Source: Rhizobium sp. CF080 (lineage in GTDB: Bacteria; Pseudomonadota; Alphaproteobacteria; Rhizobiales; Rhizobiaceae). From it: a DNA stretch of 64,000 nucleotides. The notes below the pieces were generated by a model. The model had not been told where the DNA came from, made no database searches, and saw nothing but the letters and a program-made list of their open reading frames with translations. Where the stretch lies: positions 868,001 to 932,000 of the forward strand of contig NZ_AKKC02000004.1 in the NCBI RefSeq assembly GCF_000282095.2, in the 5' to 3' direction. Below, piece after piece: positions 31,727-40,023 of this stretch (its first letter is position 1; each line of letters begins with the position of its first letter). The position numbers and the translations under genes were made by a program.

Positions 31727-33883
31727 TTACCAGACCTTGCTGATCTTGAAATTGACGGTGCGTGCCTCGCCGTAGCCGCAAAAATACTGGGTGTTGCAGC
31801 CTGCGACATATTCCTTGTCGAACAGGTTGGTGACGTTCAGGGACGCCTTCCAGTCGTTCTTCTCGTAACGGATCGCCGCGTCGAAGACGGTCGCATCCGG
31901 AACGCGCAGGGTGTTCGCATTGTCCGCCCAGGATTTGCCGCGATAACGGACGCCGGCGCCGAAGCCGAGCCCTTCCAACGGCCCTGCCGTGACGGTGTAG
32001 TCGAGCCAGAGCGAGCCAAGAACGTCAGGCACGACATTGGGCGTCTTCCCGATCAGCGTGGGATCGTCCTTGGTGATTTCGATATCCGTATAGGACGCTG
32101 CCGCGATGACCTTCCAGTTCTGATCCAGATTGACCTTGCCTTCCACTTCGACACCCCGCGAGCGGACTTCGCCGAGCTGGCTGGTTACCGGGCCGGTGGT
32201 GATCGTGTAGTTCTGTTTCGTGATGTCGAAGACGGAGGCCGTCAGGCTGCCGTCGAGCCAGGTAGGCTCGTATTTGACGCCGGCCTCGAACTGGTAGCCT
32301 TCCTCCGGTTTCGGCGCAGCGCCGCCCGTCAGGCCAACGATCGGGCTGAAGAAGGTCGCGGCGCTGACATAGGGCGTCAGGCCGTTATCGAACTCGTATG
32401 CCAGGCCCGCGCGGCCGCTCCAGGCGCGGTCGTTGCTGGAATAGTTCTCCGTTCCTCCCGGCATGAGATCTTCGATCTCGTTATGAACGTAGTCGTAGCG
32501 GCCGTTGAACGTGGCGATCCAGCCGTCACCGAACTTGATCTGGTCCTGCGCGTAAATGCCGACCTGGTTGAGCGTGTAGACCTGGTTCAGGTTGCGGGCG
32601 AGAGTGATCGGCGAGCCATAGACCGGATTGTTGGGATCGAACGAGTCCGGAAAGAGTGGGAAGGGGGTTGCGAGCTGGTCTGTATGCAGCCGATAATAAC
32701 GGTAGTCCAGGCCAGCCATGATCTTATGCGAGGCGCCCCCGAATTCGAACTCGTTTTCGATCCGGTTGTCGACATTGAAGGCATTGGCGGTCGAGGTAAT
32801 GTCTTCGCCGTAGCGGCCTACCACGTCATCCGTCTGGTCGAAGTCGAATGGGTAGACATATTTCTCATGCTTGAACAAATGGCCGTAGCGAAGGTTCTGG
32901 GTGAATTTCCAACCGCCTTCGAACTCGTGTTTGAATTCGTAGCCGACCATTTTCTGGACGACCGTGCCGTTGTCGAAATCCGGTTCGCCGAGGAACTGGT
33001 CACGCGGGATCGTGCCGAAGAACGGGTTACTGACGACTGTGCCGTTATATGGCAGCAGGCCGTTGGTTGTGTGGACCTGGTCGAGGCCGCTGATATAGGC
33101 CCAGACCGTCAGGCTGGTGCCCGCGTCCGGCGAGAAGGTAAACTGCGGCATGATAAAGCCGCGCAGGTCCTCGCTGTAGTCGGTATAGTTGTCGCCGCCG
33201 GCGATCTTGCCGGTCAGGCGATAGCTGAAGGTGCCGTCGGGGGTGATCTTGTCGGAAAGGTCGAAGCCGAAGTAGGCGTTGCCGTTCGTGTTGATGCCGG
33301 TCTCGGTGTAGTAGTAGGGCTCGTCGGTCGGGCGCTTGCGGATCAGGTTGACGACGCCACCGGCATTGGCGCCGCCGAGCAGGACGGAGGCCGGTCCCTT
33401 GAGGACCTCGACGCGCTCCAGCATGAACGGATCGAGCTGGAAGCCGCCATAGGCGTGACTGGTGAGCGCGAGGCTGTCGAAGAACACGCCCGTCTGCGAA
33501 GCATTGAATCCGCGAACATAGATCCAGTCGGTGTCGGGGTCCGAGCCGTAGGGCTGGCCAAACACGCCGGGCGTATAGAGGAGAACCTGGTCGATCTTGC
33601 TAACGGCGCCGCGGTCGTCCATTTCCTCCCGGCCAATGACCGACACGGACTGCGGGATTTCCTTGAGCGGCGTATCGGTCTTGGAACCGGTCGTCGACTG
33701 CCTCGCGACATAACCTTTGACCGGGCCGGTTCCGTCGCCTTCGCCCTCGCCACGAATGACGATCGGCGCCAACGTCGTATCGGCGTCCTGGGCATGAGCC
33801 GTCCAGGCGCTGCAAAGGGCGATAAGCGCCACACCTGCACGCAATCCGAGCCTTGCCCCCAAGGCTGTTTCTCTCTTGTTCAT
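31727..33883 (-). CDS. TonB-dependent siderophore receptor, FhuA/FpvA-like
   Basis: This 718-residue outer-membrane receptor has a signal peptide ending AHA-Q, a TonB box-like TLAPIVIRG, and the plug domain (IPQSVSVIGREEMDDR, YVRGFNASQTGVFFDS, VEVLKGPASVLLG). The C-terminal barrel ends KISKVW, with a terminal aromatic residue. There is no STN domain, so unlike the receptor encoded at 24224 it does not signal through FecR. The TIGR01783-type siderophore receptor pattern plus the FhuD and FhuB genes downstream suggest a hydroxamate siderophore. ATG 33883 was chosen; an in-frame GTG lies four codons earlier. An IRO box sits 60 bp upstream. Confidence 0.92.
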   Translation of the reverse strand: MNKRETALGARLGLRAGVALIALCSAWTAHAQDADTTLAPIVIRGEGEGDGTGPVKGYVARQSTTGSKTDTPLKEIPQSVSVIGREEMDDRGAVSKIDQVLLYTPGVFGQPYGSDPDTDWIYVRGFNASQTGVFFDSLALTSHAYGGFQLDPFMLERVEVLKGPASVLLGGANAGGVVNLIRKRPTDEPYYYTETGINTNGNAYFGFDLSDKITPDGTFSYRLTGKIAGGDNYTDYSEDLRGFIMPQFTFSPDAGTSLTVWAYISGLDQVHTTNGLLPYNGTVVSNPFFGTIPRDQFLGEPDFDNGTVVQKMVGYEFKHEFEGGWKFTQNLRYGHLFKHEKYVYPFDFDQTDDVVGRYGEDITSTANAFNVDNRIENEFEFGGASHKIMAGLDYRYYRLHTDQLATPFPLFPDSFDPNNPVYGSPITLARNLNQVYTLNQVGIYAQDQIKFGDGWIATFNGRYDYVHNEIEDLMPGGTENYSSNDRAWSGRAGLAYEFDNGLTPYVSAATFFSPIVGLTGGAAPKPEEGYQFEAGVKYEPTWLDGSLTASVFDITKQNYTITTGPVTSQLGEVRSRGVEVEGKVNLDQNWKVIAAASYTDIEITKDDPTLIGKTPNVVPDVLGSLWLDYTVTAGPLEGLGFGAGVRYRGKSWADNANTLRVPDATVFDAAIRYEKNDWKASLNVTNLFDKEYVAGCNTQYFCGYGEARTVNFKISKVW

Positions 33884-33942
33884 TCCAGGCCCCACTCACA
33901 CGGACTTCTTCGCCGCTTGCAGGAAGCGGCATTACGATAAGG

Positions 33943-33957
33943 TGAGCAGTTAACTCA
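33943..33957. promoter_or_regulatory. RirA-type iron-responsive operator (IRO box)
   Basis: TGAG-CAGTTAA-CTCA is an exact TGA-N9-TCA box about 60 bp ahead of the siderophore receptor start. With the box at 28614 it indicates iron-dependent control of both uptake units. Confidence 0.65.
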
Positions 33958-34046
33958 TATTTAAAGTTTCGGCTTGGTTCGATCGGCGACAATTGGACGT
34001 TTTTGGGCAATTTCAAAATGAGTGAGCAAATATTTGCAAAAATGCA

Positions 34047-34931
34047 TCACTGCTGCCTGGCCTTCCGCCAGCGGGCCGGGGTGGTCCCCACATGTTTGCG
34101 GAAGACCTTGGTGAAATGCGCCTGGTCCGAGAAGCCGGTTTCGGCGGCGACTTCGGTCAACGGATAGAGGTCCGACACCAGCAAAGCTTTTGCACGTTCC
34201 AGCCGGGCATTCATCTGCCAGTCGTGGGGCGCCATCCCGGTCGATGCCTTGAACGAATGGCTGAAATGCGATGGCGACAGGCCCGTCAGGTCGGCGAGTT
34301 CCTGCAGGCGGATATTGCGCATGCAGTTTTCGGTGATGAAATCCGTAGCGCGCCGCAGCTGCGAGACTGCCAGCGTTCCCCGCCGCCGGGGCGGTGCCTT
34401 CACCATCTTCAGGACATCGATGACGAGCGCCAGAGCGAGCCCGTCCCCATAGAGATCATGCAGCGGCTCCGGATTGGAAATCTCGGCGGCGATCAATTCG
34501 GCCAGCGCCATGACGCGCTGGTCGGAGAACAGCAGCTGGGGGTCTTTGAGCTTTTTTGGGTTGATGTCTTCCATCAGCCGGCGGCCGAGGATGTCCGCGT
34601 CGAAGTGGATATCGAGGTGGCGCACATACTGCACGTCGGCAATATCCATCCACAGGTCCATGTCGGCGGGAATGTAGGAGATCGGGCTCTGACTGCTGTC
34701 CTGTGGCGCGCCGCGGGATTTCGGCGAAAGCTTGACGATAGGACGTCCGTGGCCGCGCTGGTCGAGCAGGATGAACAGTCGTGGATCCCGCGCCACGTAG
34801 TGGCCGCCCGCATAGGGCGCGCATTCCACATCCCAGAGGTCGGCGGTGATACCGTTCCAGTAACGGCGCTTCAGCCCGCCGATGACCGAAAAACCCTCGA
34901 TCCTGTTCTGCATCCGCGGCTGGAAGGTCAT
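34047..34931 (-). CDS. AraC family transcriptional regulator of iron uptake
   Basis: This 294-residue protein has a C-terminal pair of AraC helix-turn-helix motifs (NIRLQELADLTGLSPSHFSHSFK and TEVAAETGFSDQAHFTKVFRKHVG, outline) and an N-terminal domain of about 190 residues that could sense a siderophore. It lies directly upstream of the receptor-fhuD-fhuB unit on the same strand, a position typical of siderophore-responsive activators such as PchR-like proteins. The dyad at 34975 may be its promoter element. Confidence 0.88.
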   Translation of the reverse strand: MTFQPRMQNRIEGFSVIGGLKRRYWNGITADLWDVECAPYAGGHYVARDPRLFILLDQRGHGRPIVKLSPKSRGAPQDSSQSPISYIPADMDLWMDIADVQYVRHLDIHFDADILGRRLMEDINPKKLKDPQLLFSDQRVMALAELIAAEISNPEPLHDLYGDGLALALVIDVLKMVKAPPRRRGTLAVSQLRRATDFITENCMRNIRLQELADLTGLSPSHFSHSFKASTGMAPHDWQMNARLERAKALLVSDLYPLTEVAAETGFSDQAHFTKVFRKHVGTTPARWRKARQQ

Positions 34932-34974
34932 GCAGTTATCCTGAAAAAGCTAAACCTGCATGATTTTATCAACT

Positions 34975-34991
34975 TTGATGCGGCGCATCAA
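34975..34991. promoter_or_regulatory. Near-perfect palindrome upstream of the AraC gene
   Basis: TTGATGCG-G-CGCATCAA is an 8-1-8 inverted repeat 44 bp before the AraC start. It could be an operator for autoregulation. Because it also follows the end of the DUF885 gene on the same strand, it could instead act as a terminator stem. Confidence 0.4.
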
Positions 34992-35086
34992 TCCCGCCGG
35001 CGGGGTCGGTGCCCCGTCATCCCGATCTCCGTACGTACATCTATCGCCGGCCTGATGCCGATCCTCCGGCGAAGGTTCGAATCCCG

Positions 35087-36274
35087 TCAAGACCGGCCAC
35101 TATTCCAGTGTTTCGCCAATGTACCCGGTGTGTGCATGTTGCCGTAAAGGTTGCCCCAAAATTCATCCCTTTCTTCAACCGCCGTCTTCGACCAGGCCGA
35201 ATCGACGGCCATTTCTCCGCACCAGTATGCGTATACGAAGGGTGCACGCAGGCCGTGACGAAGAAAGGCGAGGCGGGATCGGGTGACGTCGGGAGACTGC
35301 AGGGAGGCCGCCGCGATATCCGGTGCGACCGCATCGAACGGCCTGCCTTCACCGAGCACCTGCCAGGCGGCGCGGCACCGGAGCGCCGAACGAAGACGCT
35401 GCAGCAGGTGGCCGAGATGATCCTCGGGCGTTTCGATCCAGTCGAGAAACTGCAGGCCGTTGTCGGCGATGCCTTCGAAAATGGCCGAACTCGCCGAACT
35501 CGTGACGACCTGAGCCGCATCGAGCGGCATGAGGCCTTCCGCCACGCGCCTCTCGCGCAGTTTCAGATGAACGAGATGGCCCGGAAAAGCTTCGTGCACC
35601 GCCAGGTGCTTGAGGCTGAACGCCGTGTAGGGAAAATCGACATTGAGCAGCAACCGCCTTTCGGGGAAATCGCAATAGGCCGAATACGGGACATTCCGCT
35701 GACCGATCGGCTTGAGCCATTCGCCACCGAGCCAGTCAGCCTTCAGCGCGGTTGCGAGAGCCCCGCATCGCGCCCGCGCCTGACGCTGAAAGTCCGCCAG
35801 CACGTCCAGCACTTTGTCGGCAGGTATTCGTGCACGCTCCTCCCAGCGCGCAAGATCTTCCGAGAGGTTCCCGCCGCGGAAGCCGAGTTCGTCCAATGCC
35901 TCGCGGATCCCCTTGTGATAGCTCGCGATGATCTCTTCGGGGATATCGCGCACATCGACGCGGATCTGTCGTTCCAGTCTTTCGGCAAAGCTGATCGTAT
36001 CGCCGCGGAAGGTGGTGATCAGGGCGAGCAGTGAATCCGACATCTCGTCGAGCCAGTCCCGACGCAGTGCGTTTTCCGCTTGCCCGAGGCGGTCGCGCAA
36101 GGATAGGAGTGCGCTCTCCGCCTCCTCGTAGGTGCCGAATGGACGCGGCGAAACTTCGGCGACGGCGACCGGTATCAAGCCTTCGGCATCGAGGATACCG
36201 GCATTGCCATTGCGACTGCGATAGAGCAGGTCGAGACCTGCCGTTATCGCCGCCATCTCTCTTCCCAATTCCAT
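35087..36274 (-). CDS. DUF885 family protein with HEAFPGH metal motif
   Basis: This protein of about 395 residues carries the DUF885 signature VHEAFPGHLVHLKL, a likely zinc site (His-Glu-...-Gly-His), followed by a downstream Glu-rich helix (AIFEGIADNGLQFL). It has no signal peptide and is shorter than the usual 550-600-residue DUF885 proteins, so it may be a compact cytosolic variant. It is the last gene of the long - strand Dpp operon, five bases after the amidohydrolase gene. A peptidase or C-N hydrolase activity is expected; the substrate is unknown. Confidence 0.78.
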   Translation of the reverse strand: MELGREMAAITAGLDLLYRSRNGNAGILDAEGLIPVAVAEVSPRPFGTYEEAESALLSLRDRLGQAENALRRDWLDEMSDSLLALITTFRGDTISFAERLERQIRVDVRDIPEEIIASYHKGIREALDELGFRGGNLSEDLARWEERARIPADKVLDVLADFQRQARARCGALATALKADWLGGEWLKPIGQRNVPYSAYCDFPERRLLLNVDFPYTAFSLKHLAVHEAFPGHLVHLKLRERRVAEGLMPLDAAQVVTSSASSAIFEGIADNGLQFLDWIETPEDHLGHLLQRLRSALRCRAAWQVLGEGRPFDAVAPDIAAASLQSPDVTRSRLAFLRHGLRAPFVYAYWCGEMAVDSAWSKTAVEERDEFWGNLYGNMHTPGTLAKHWNSGRS

Positions 36275-36279
36275 CCACG

Positions 36280-37509
36280 TTACCCCTGATTTTTCACGAA
36301 AATCCCGCCCCGGACGATGATCGGCATATGGGCGCCCTGATGTGTGAGCAGCGACATGTCGTCGAGCGGATTGCCATCGACCACGACCAGGTCAGCGAAG
36401 GCGCCCGGTGCGATGCATCCGATCCTGCCCTCCATCCTGAGCAGTTTTGCTGCGACATGCGTTGCGGAGGCGATGACCTCATGGGCGGGCAGGACGCGTG
36501 TGCGGATCACGAATTCCTCTGACTGATGACGGTGCATTTCACCGAGCAGGTCGGTGCCGTAAGCCATCGGCAAGCCGGCGTCGCGCATGATCGAGAGCGA
36601 TTCCATGCCGGCCAGCCGCACGGAATCGACTTTGGCGACAGAGGCGGGCGGCAGGCCGAGCGCCGGCCCCTCGACGCCGAGCTTCTCGTAAGTGACGAGC
36701 GTCGGCACGGAGATGCAGCCGTTTTCGACGGCGAGCTTGGCGGTCTGCGGGCGAATCAGGTTGCAGTGTTCCAGTGAATGGATCCCGCATTCGATCGCCC
36801 GCTGGATCGCCTTGTCGGTATAGAGATGCGCCGCGACATAGGTGCCGGCATTCTCCGCCTCCTCGACGGCGGCGACCAGCTCTTCCCGCGAGAAGCCGAG
36901 AAAGTGGATCGGGTCGGTCGGCGAGGCGATGCCGCCATTCGCCATGACCTTGATGAAATGGGCTCCCGATTTCAGTTCTTCGCGGGCGGCCTTGCGGACT
37001 TCTGGCACCCCGTCGCAGATGCGCCCGAGATTGCCGAGCGTATGGCCGGTCTTCGGCGTCGGCGTGTCGTCATAGGGGCCGCGATAGTCCGTATGGCCGC
37101 CGGATTGCGAGAGCGCCTTGCCGCAGATATTGAGCCGGGGTGTTGGCCAGGGCGCCTCCTGCGCGGCGGCCAGCAGGCCGGAGGTCGCGCCGCCCAAATC
37201 ACGGACCGTGGTGAAGCCGCGCATCAGCATGTCGCCCATGATCTTGAAGGCGCGCACGGTGACGATCGGATCCGGAAGTTTCGCGTTCTGGCCGAGGTTC
37301 GCCATGCCGGCGATGACATGCACATGGGCGTCGATCAGGCCCGGCATCAGCACCTTGCCGGCAAGGTTGATCCGCTGCGCGCCGGCACTGTTGATGGAGG
37401 GCGAAACCTCGCGGATCAGGTCGCCCTCGACGAGCACCGAGACCGGCTCGCTCGCCTGAGGGCTGGTTCCGTCGACAATGCGGGCGTTTTCGAAGAGATA
37501 GGAGGTCAC
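36280..37509 (-). CDS. Metal-dependent amidohydrolase, prolidase/imidazolonepropionase-like
   Basis: This 409-residue amidohydrolase (PF01979 type) has the full binuclear set: HVH in GLIDAHVHV, bridging Lys in FIKVMANGG, His in VAAHLYT, His in HSLEHCN, and Asp in YGTDLLG. The SQSGGHTDYRGP and ASPTDP segments are typical of the branch that includes N-acyl-amino-acid and Xaa-Pro hydrolases. I chose GTG 37509, with AAAGGA upstream; a TTG six codons earlier would overlap the GAF gene. It probably cleaves an amide of the compound imported by the cotranscribed ABC system. Confidence 0.85.
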   Translation of the reverse strand: MTSYLFENARIVDGTSPQASEPVSVLVEGDLIREVSPSINSAGAQRINLAGKVLMPGLIDAHVHVIAGMANLGQNAKLPDPIVTVRAFKIMGDMLMRGFTTVRDLGGATSGLLAAAQEAPWPTPRLNICGKALSQSGGHTDYRGPYDDTPTPKTGHTLGNLGRICDGVPEVRKAAREELKSGAHFIKVMANGGIASPTDPIHFLGFSREELVAAVEEAENAGTYVAAHLYTDKAIQRAIECGIHSLEHCNLIRPQTAKLAVENGCISVPTLVTYEKLGVEGPALGLPPASVAKVDSVRLAGMESLSIMRDAGLPMAYGTDLLGEMHRHQSEEFVIRTRVLPAHEVIASATHVAAKLLRMEGRIGCIAPGAFADLVVVDGNPLDDMSLLTHQGAHMPIIVRGGIFVKNQG

Positions 37510-37523
37510 GGTCTTGTTCCTTT

Positions 37524-38009
37524 TCAATCTCTCGGCGCACTGCCGGCGCGGCGGGCTTCGAGGAAGGCGGGGATCAGCAGCGGAGCGAATTTCCTGGCGA
37601 TCTCGACATGCGTTTCCTCGTAGAAGAATTCCTCGTGCAGCAGGTTGATCGTGCCGATTGTTTCGCCGTCATAGACGACCGGGATGTTGATCGCCGCATT
37701 GAGGCCGATGCTGGCGATCAGCTCGTGATCGAAGAAGGCCCATTTGATGGCCTCTCGGTCGCGGCCGAGAAAGGGTTGCTGCCGGCGCAGCACCAGATCG
37801 CCCCAGGGCGTGAGGCCCATCGGCTTGCGGCCGAAGACGGGATAGACGTCCGGCATGTTCGAATAGACGCGCGCCACCTCGTCGCCATCCGTGTAGAGCA
37901 GCGTCAGCAGGCGGTGGCCAACGTGCCTGGCGAGAGCGGCGTCCAGCGCATCGTAGAAGAAGTTTGGCTGGCCAGGTTCTGCCAGAAGCCCGATCAGGTC
38001 CTCGATCAT
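37524..38009 (-). CDS. Stand-alone GAF-domain protein
   Basis: This 161-residue protein is a single GAF domain. It starts MIEDLIGLLAEPG, runs through VGHRLLTLLYTDGDEVARVYSNMPDVYP, and ends with a helix ahead of RAGSAPRD. No DNA-binding or kinase part is attached. It may bind a small ligand and act as an enzyme, perhaps like fRMsr-type GAF proteins, or as a sensor. It sits between the second ATPase gene and the amidohydrolase gene, with 12-14-bp gaps on each side, so it belongs to the operon. Confidence 0.8.
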   Translation of the reverse strand: MIEDLIGLLAEPGQPNFFYDALDAALARHVGHRLLTLLYTDGDEVARVYSNMPDVYPVFGRKPMGLTPWGDLVLRRQQPFLGRDREAIKWAFFDHELIASIGLNAAINIPVVYDGETIGTINLLHEEFFYEETHVEIARKFAPLLIPAFLEARRAGSAPRD

Positions 38010-38021
38010 CGTGAAACTCCT

Positions 38022-39002
38022 CTATCGGTGATGGCAGGCAACGGAATGGCCGTCGGCCTTCCGTTCCAGCCGCGGTTCGATTTGGCGGCAGATATCGGTC
38101 GCGAGGGGGCAACGGGTGTGGAAGGCGCAGCCCGCAGGTTTTCGCGTGGCGCTCGGAATGTCGTCGCTGACGGCGCTGAACTTGTGACGCTGGCGCGGAT
38201 CATGTGCCGGCGCCGAGCGCAGCAACAGTTCCGAATAGGGGTGAAGGGGTTTCGTGAAGATCGCCTCTTTCGACCCGGTCTCGACGATCTTGCCGAGATA
38301 CATGACGGCGACCCGGTGCGAGACGTGTTCGACCACGCCGAGATCATGCGAAATGAACAGGTAGGAAAGGCCGAGTTCCTTCTGCAGGTCGGCGAGCAGG
38401 TTGAGGATCTGTGCCTGTACGGACACGTCGAGTGCAGAAACCGGCTCGTCGCAGACGATGATGTCGGGCTTCAGGGCCAGCGCCCGGGCAATGCCGATCC
38501 TCTGGCGCTGGCCGCCGGAGAACTGGTGCGGGAAATTGTCGGCCTGGTCGGGCCTCAAACCCACCAGCGACATGAGCTTGGCGACCTCGGCCCGCCGTTC
38601 CTCGGTCGCGCCGATGCCATGGATATCGAGCGGCGCACGGATGATGTCGCGCACCCGCTGGCGCGGGTTGAGCGAGGAGAAAGGATCCTGGAAGATGATC
38701 TGCATGCGGCGGCGGTAGGATCGCGGGATGCTCCGCATTTGCGTGACGTCCTCGGCTCCCTGCATGGCGATGTGGCCGTCCGTGGCCTTCACGAGGCCCA
38801 TGAGGGCGAGCCCGGTGGTCGACTTGCCGCAGCCGCTTTCGCCGACAAGGCCGAGCGTTTCGCCCGGACCGATCGAGAAGGAAACGCCGTCGACGGCCTT
38901 CACCTCGCCGACCTGCCGCTGGAAGACGCCGGAGCGGATGGCAAAATGCACCTTGAGGTTCTCAACGGAGAGGAGAGGGGCCGCAGCATCAGGCATTGTC
39001 AT
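38022..39002 (-). CDS. Oligopeptide/dipeptide ABC transporter ATP-binding protein (DppF/OppF-like)
   Basis: This 326-residue ATPase has Walker A GESGCGKST, Q-loop IIFQDPFSSLNPRQ, signature FSGGQRQR, Walker B DIIVCDEPVSALDVSVQ and the His of ISHDLGVV. The C-terminal extension CAFHTRCPLATDICRQIEP carries the three-cysteine iron-sulfur-type motif of Opp/Dpp ATPases. The start overlaps the previous ATPase gene by 14 bases. It pairs with the protein encoded at 38989 as the heterodimeric motor. Confidence 0.93.
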   Translation of the reverse strand: MTMPDAAAPLLSVENLKVHFAIRSGVFQRQVGEVKAVDGVSFSIGPGETLGLVGESGCGKSTTGLALMGLVKATDGHIAMQGAEDVTQMRSIPRSYRRRMQIIFQDPFSSLNPRQRVRDIIRAPLDIHGIGATEERRAEVAKLMSLVGLRPDQADNFPHQFSGGQRQRIGIARALALKPDIIVCDEPVSALDVSVQAQILNLLADLQKELGLSYLFISHDLGVVEHVSHRVAVMYLGKIVETGSKEAIFTKPLHPYSELLLRSAPAHDPRQRHKFSAVSDDIPSATRKPAGCAFHTRCPLATDICRQIEPRLERKADGHSVACHHR

Positions 39003-39993
39003 GCTCCCAGCAGGCGGCAAAATGACCGGGTTTCTTTTCGATGAAGGGTGGGCGTTCCTCCAGGCAGCGGGCCGAGGCGCCGGGACAGCGGGGCGCAAAG
39101 GCGCAGCCCTTCGGCAGGTCCCAGAGCGGCGGCACGGTGCCGGGAATATCCGTCAGCCGTTCCGGGGCGGCTTTGCTCCTGTCCCGATGGGGGACGGCGC
39201 CCATCAGGCCGATCGTATAGGGATGGATCGGGTTTTCGAAGAGTTCGTAGACGCTGCATTCCTCCACCCGCCGGCCGGCATACATGACGATGACGCGGTC
39301 GGCGATTTCGGCAACCACGCCGAGATCGTGGGTGATCAGGATCTGGGCGGTGCCGAGCCGCTTCTGCAGGTCGGAAATCAGTCCGAGAATCTGCGCCTGC
39401 ACGGTGACGTCGAGGGCCGTTGTCGGCTCATCGGCGATGATGATCTTCGGCTCGCAGGCAAGCGCCAGAGCAATCATCGCGCGCTGCCGCATGCCGCCGG
39501 AGAGTTCATGGGGATATTGCCGGGCGCGGCGTTCGGGGTCCGGCATCTGGACCAGTTCCAGGCATTTGACGGCGCGCGCAAAGGCCTCGCGTCGCCCAAG
39601 CCTTCGATGCTGGCGGACGGATTCAGCGATCTGTTCGCCGATCGTCAGCACCGGGTTCAGCGCCGATAGCGGTTCCTGGAAGATCATGGCGATCTTGTCG
39701 CCGCGGAAATCCTCGACCTTGCGTCGATCCATGGCGAGAAAGTCCTCGCCATGGATCCTGATCGAACCGGATGCGACGCGGGCGCCGTCGGGCAGGAGGC
39801 GCAGCAGCGACAACGCGGTCATCGATTTGCCGCAGCCGCTTTCGCCGACGATGCAGACCGTCTCGCCCGGGCGCACCGAAAGGCTCATCTCCGAGACGAC
39901 GGGAAAAGCCCCGTTCTCCCCGAGGATCTCGACATTCAGGTCGCTGACGGCAAGCGCCGGTTCCATCGTCTTTTCCATGGCTCGATCTTGCAT
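38989..39993 (-). CDS. Oligopeptide/dipeptide ABC transporter ATP-binding protein (DppD/OppD-like)
   Basis: This 334-residue ATPase has Walker A GESGCGKSMT, QEPLSALNPV, signature LSGGMRQR, Walker B KIIIADEPTTALDVTVQ and the His of ITHDLGVV. The C-terminal CAFAPRCPGASARCLEE motif has three cysteines. The start could be ATG 39993 or in-frame ATGs at 39978 and 39966. It lies 30 bases after the deacylase gene within the operon. Confidence 0.93.
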   Translation of the reverse strand: MQDRAMEKTMEPALAVSDLNVEILGENGAFPVVSEMSLSVRPGETVCIVGESGCGKSMTALSLLRLLPDGARVASGSIRIHGEDFLAMDRRKVEDFRGDKIAMIFQEPLSALNPVLTIGEQIAESVRQHRRLGRREAFARAVKCLELVQMPDPERRARQYPHELSGGMRQRAMIALALACEPKIIIADEPTTALDVTVQAQILGLISDLQKRLGTAQILITHDLGVVAEIADRVIVMYAGRRVEECSVYELFENPIHPYTIGLMGAVPHRDRSKAAPERLTDIPGTVPPLWDLPKGCAFAPRCPGASARCLEERPPFIEKKPGHFAACWEHDNA

Positions 39994-40023
39994 CCGTTCA
40001 TTCCATCTGCCGGAGGGATCCGA

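Noticed and set aside
31370..33940. Open frame of 856 codons on the + strand across the siderophore receptor gene
   Set aside because: The - strand encodes a complete TonB receptor with signal peptide, plug and terminal aromatic residue; the + frame has no family pattern.
35070..35094. tRNA 3'-end-like GGTTCGAATCCC motif near the end of the DUF885 gene
   Set aside because: The flanking bases do not pair into a T-stem and no anticodon or acceptor arms can be folded; at most a chance or attachment-site-like remnant.
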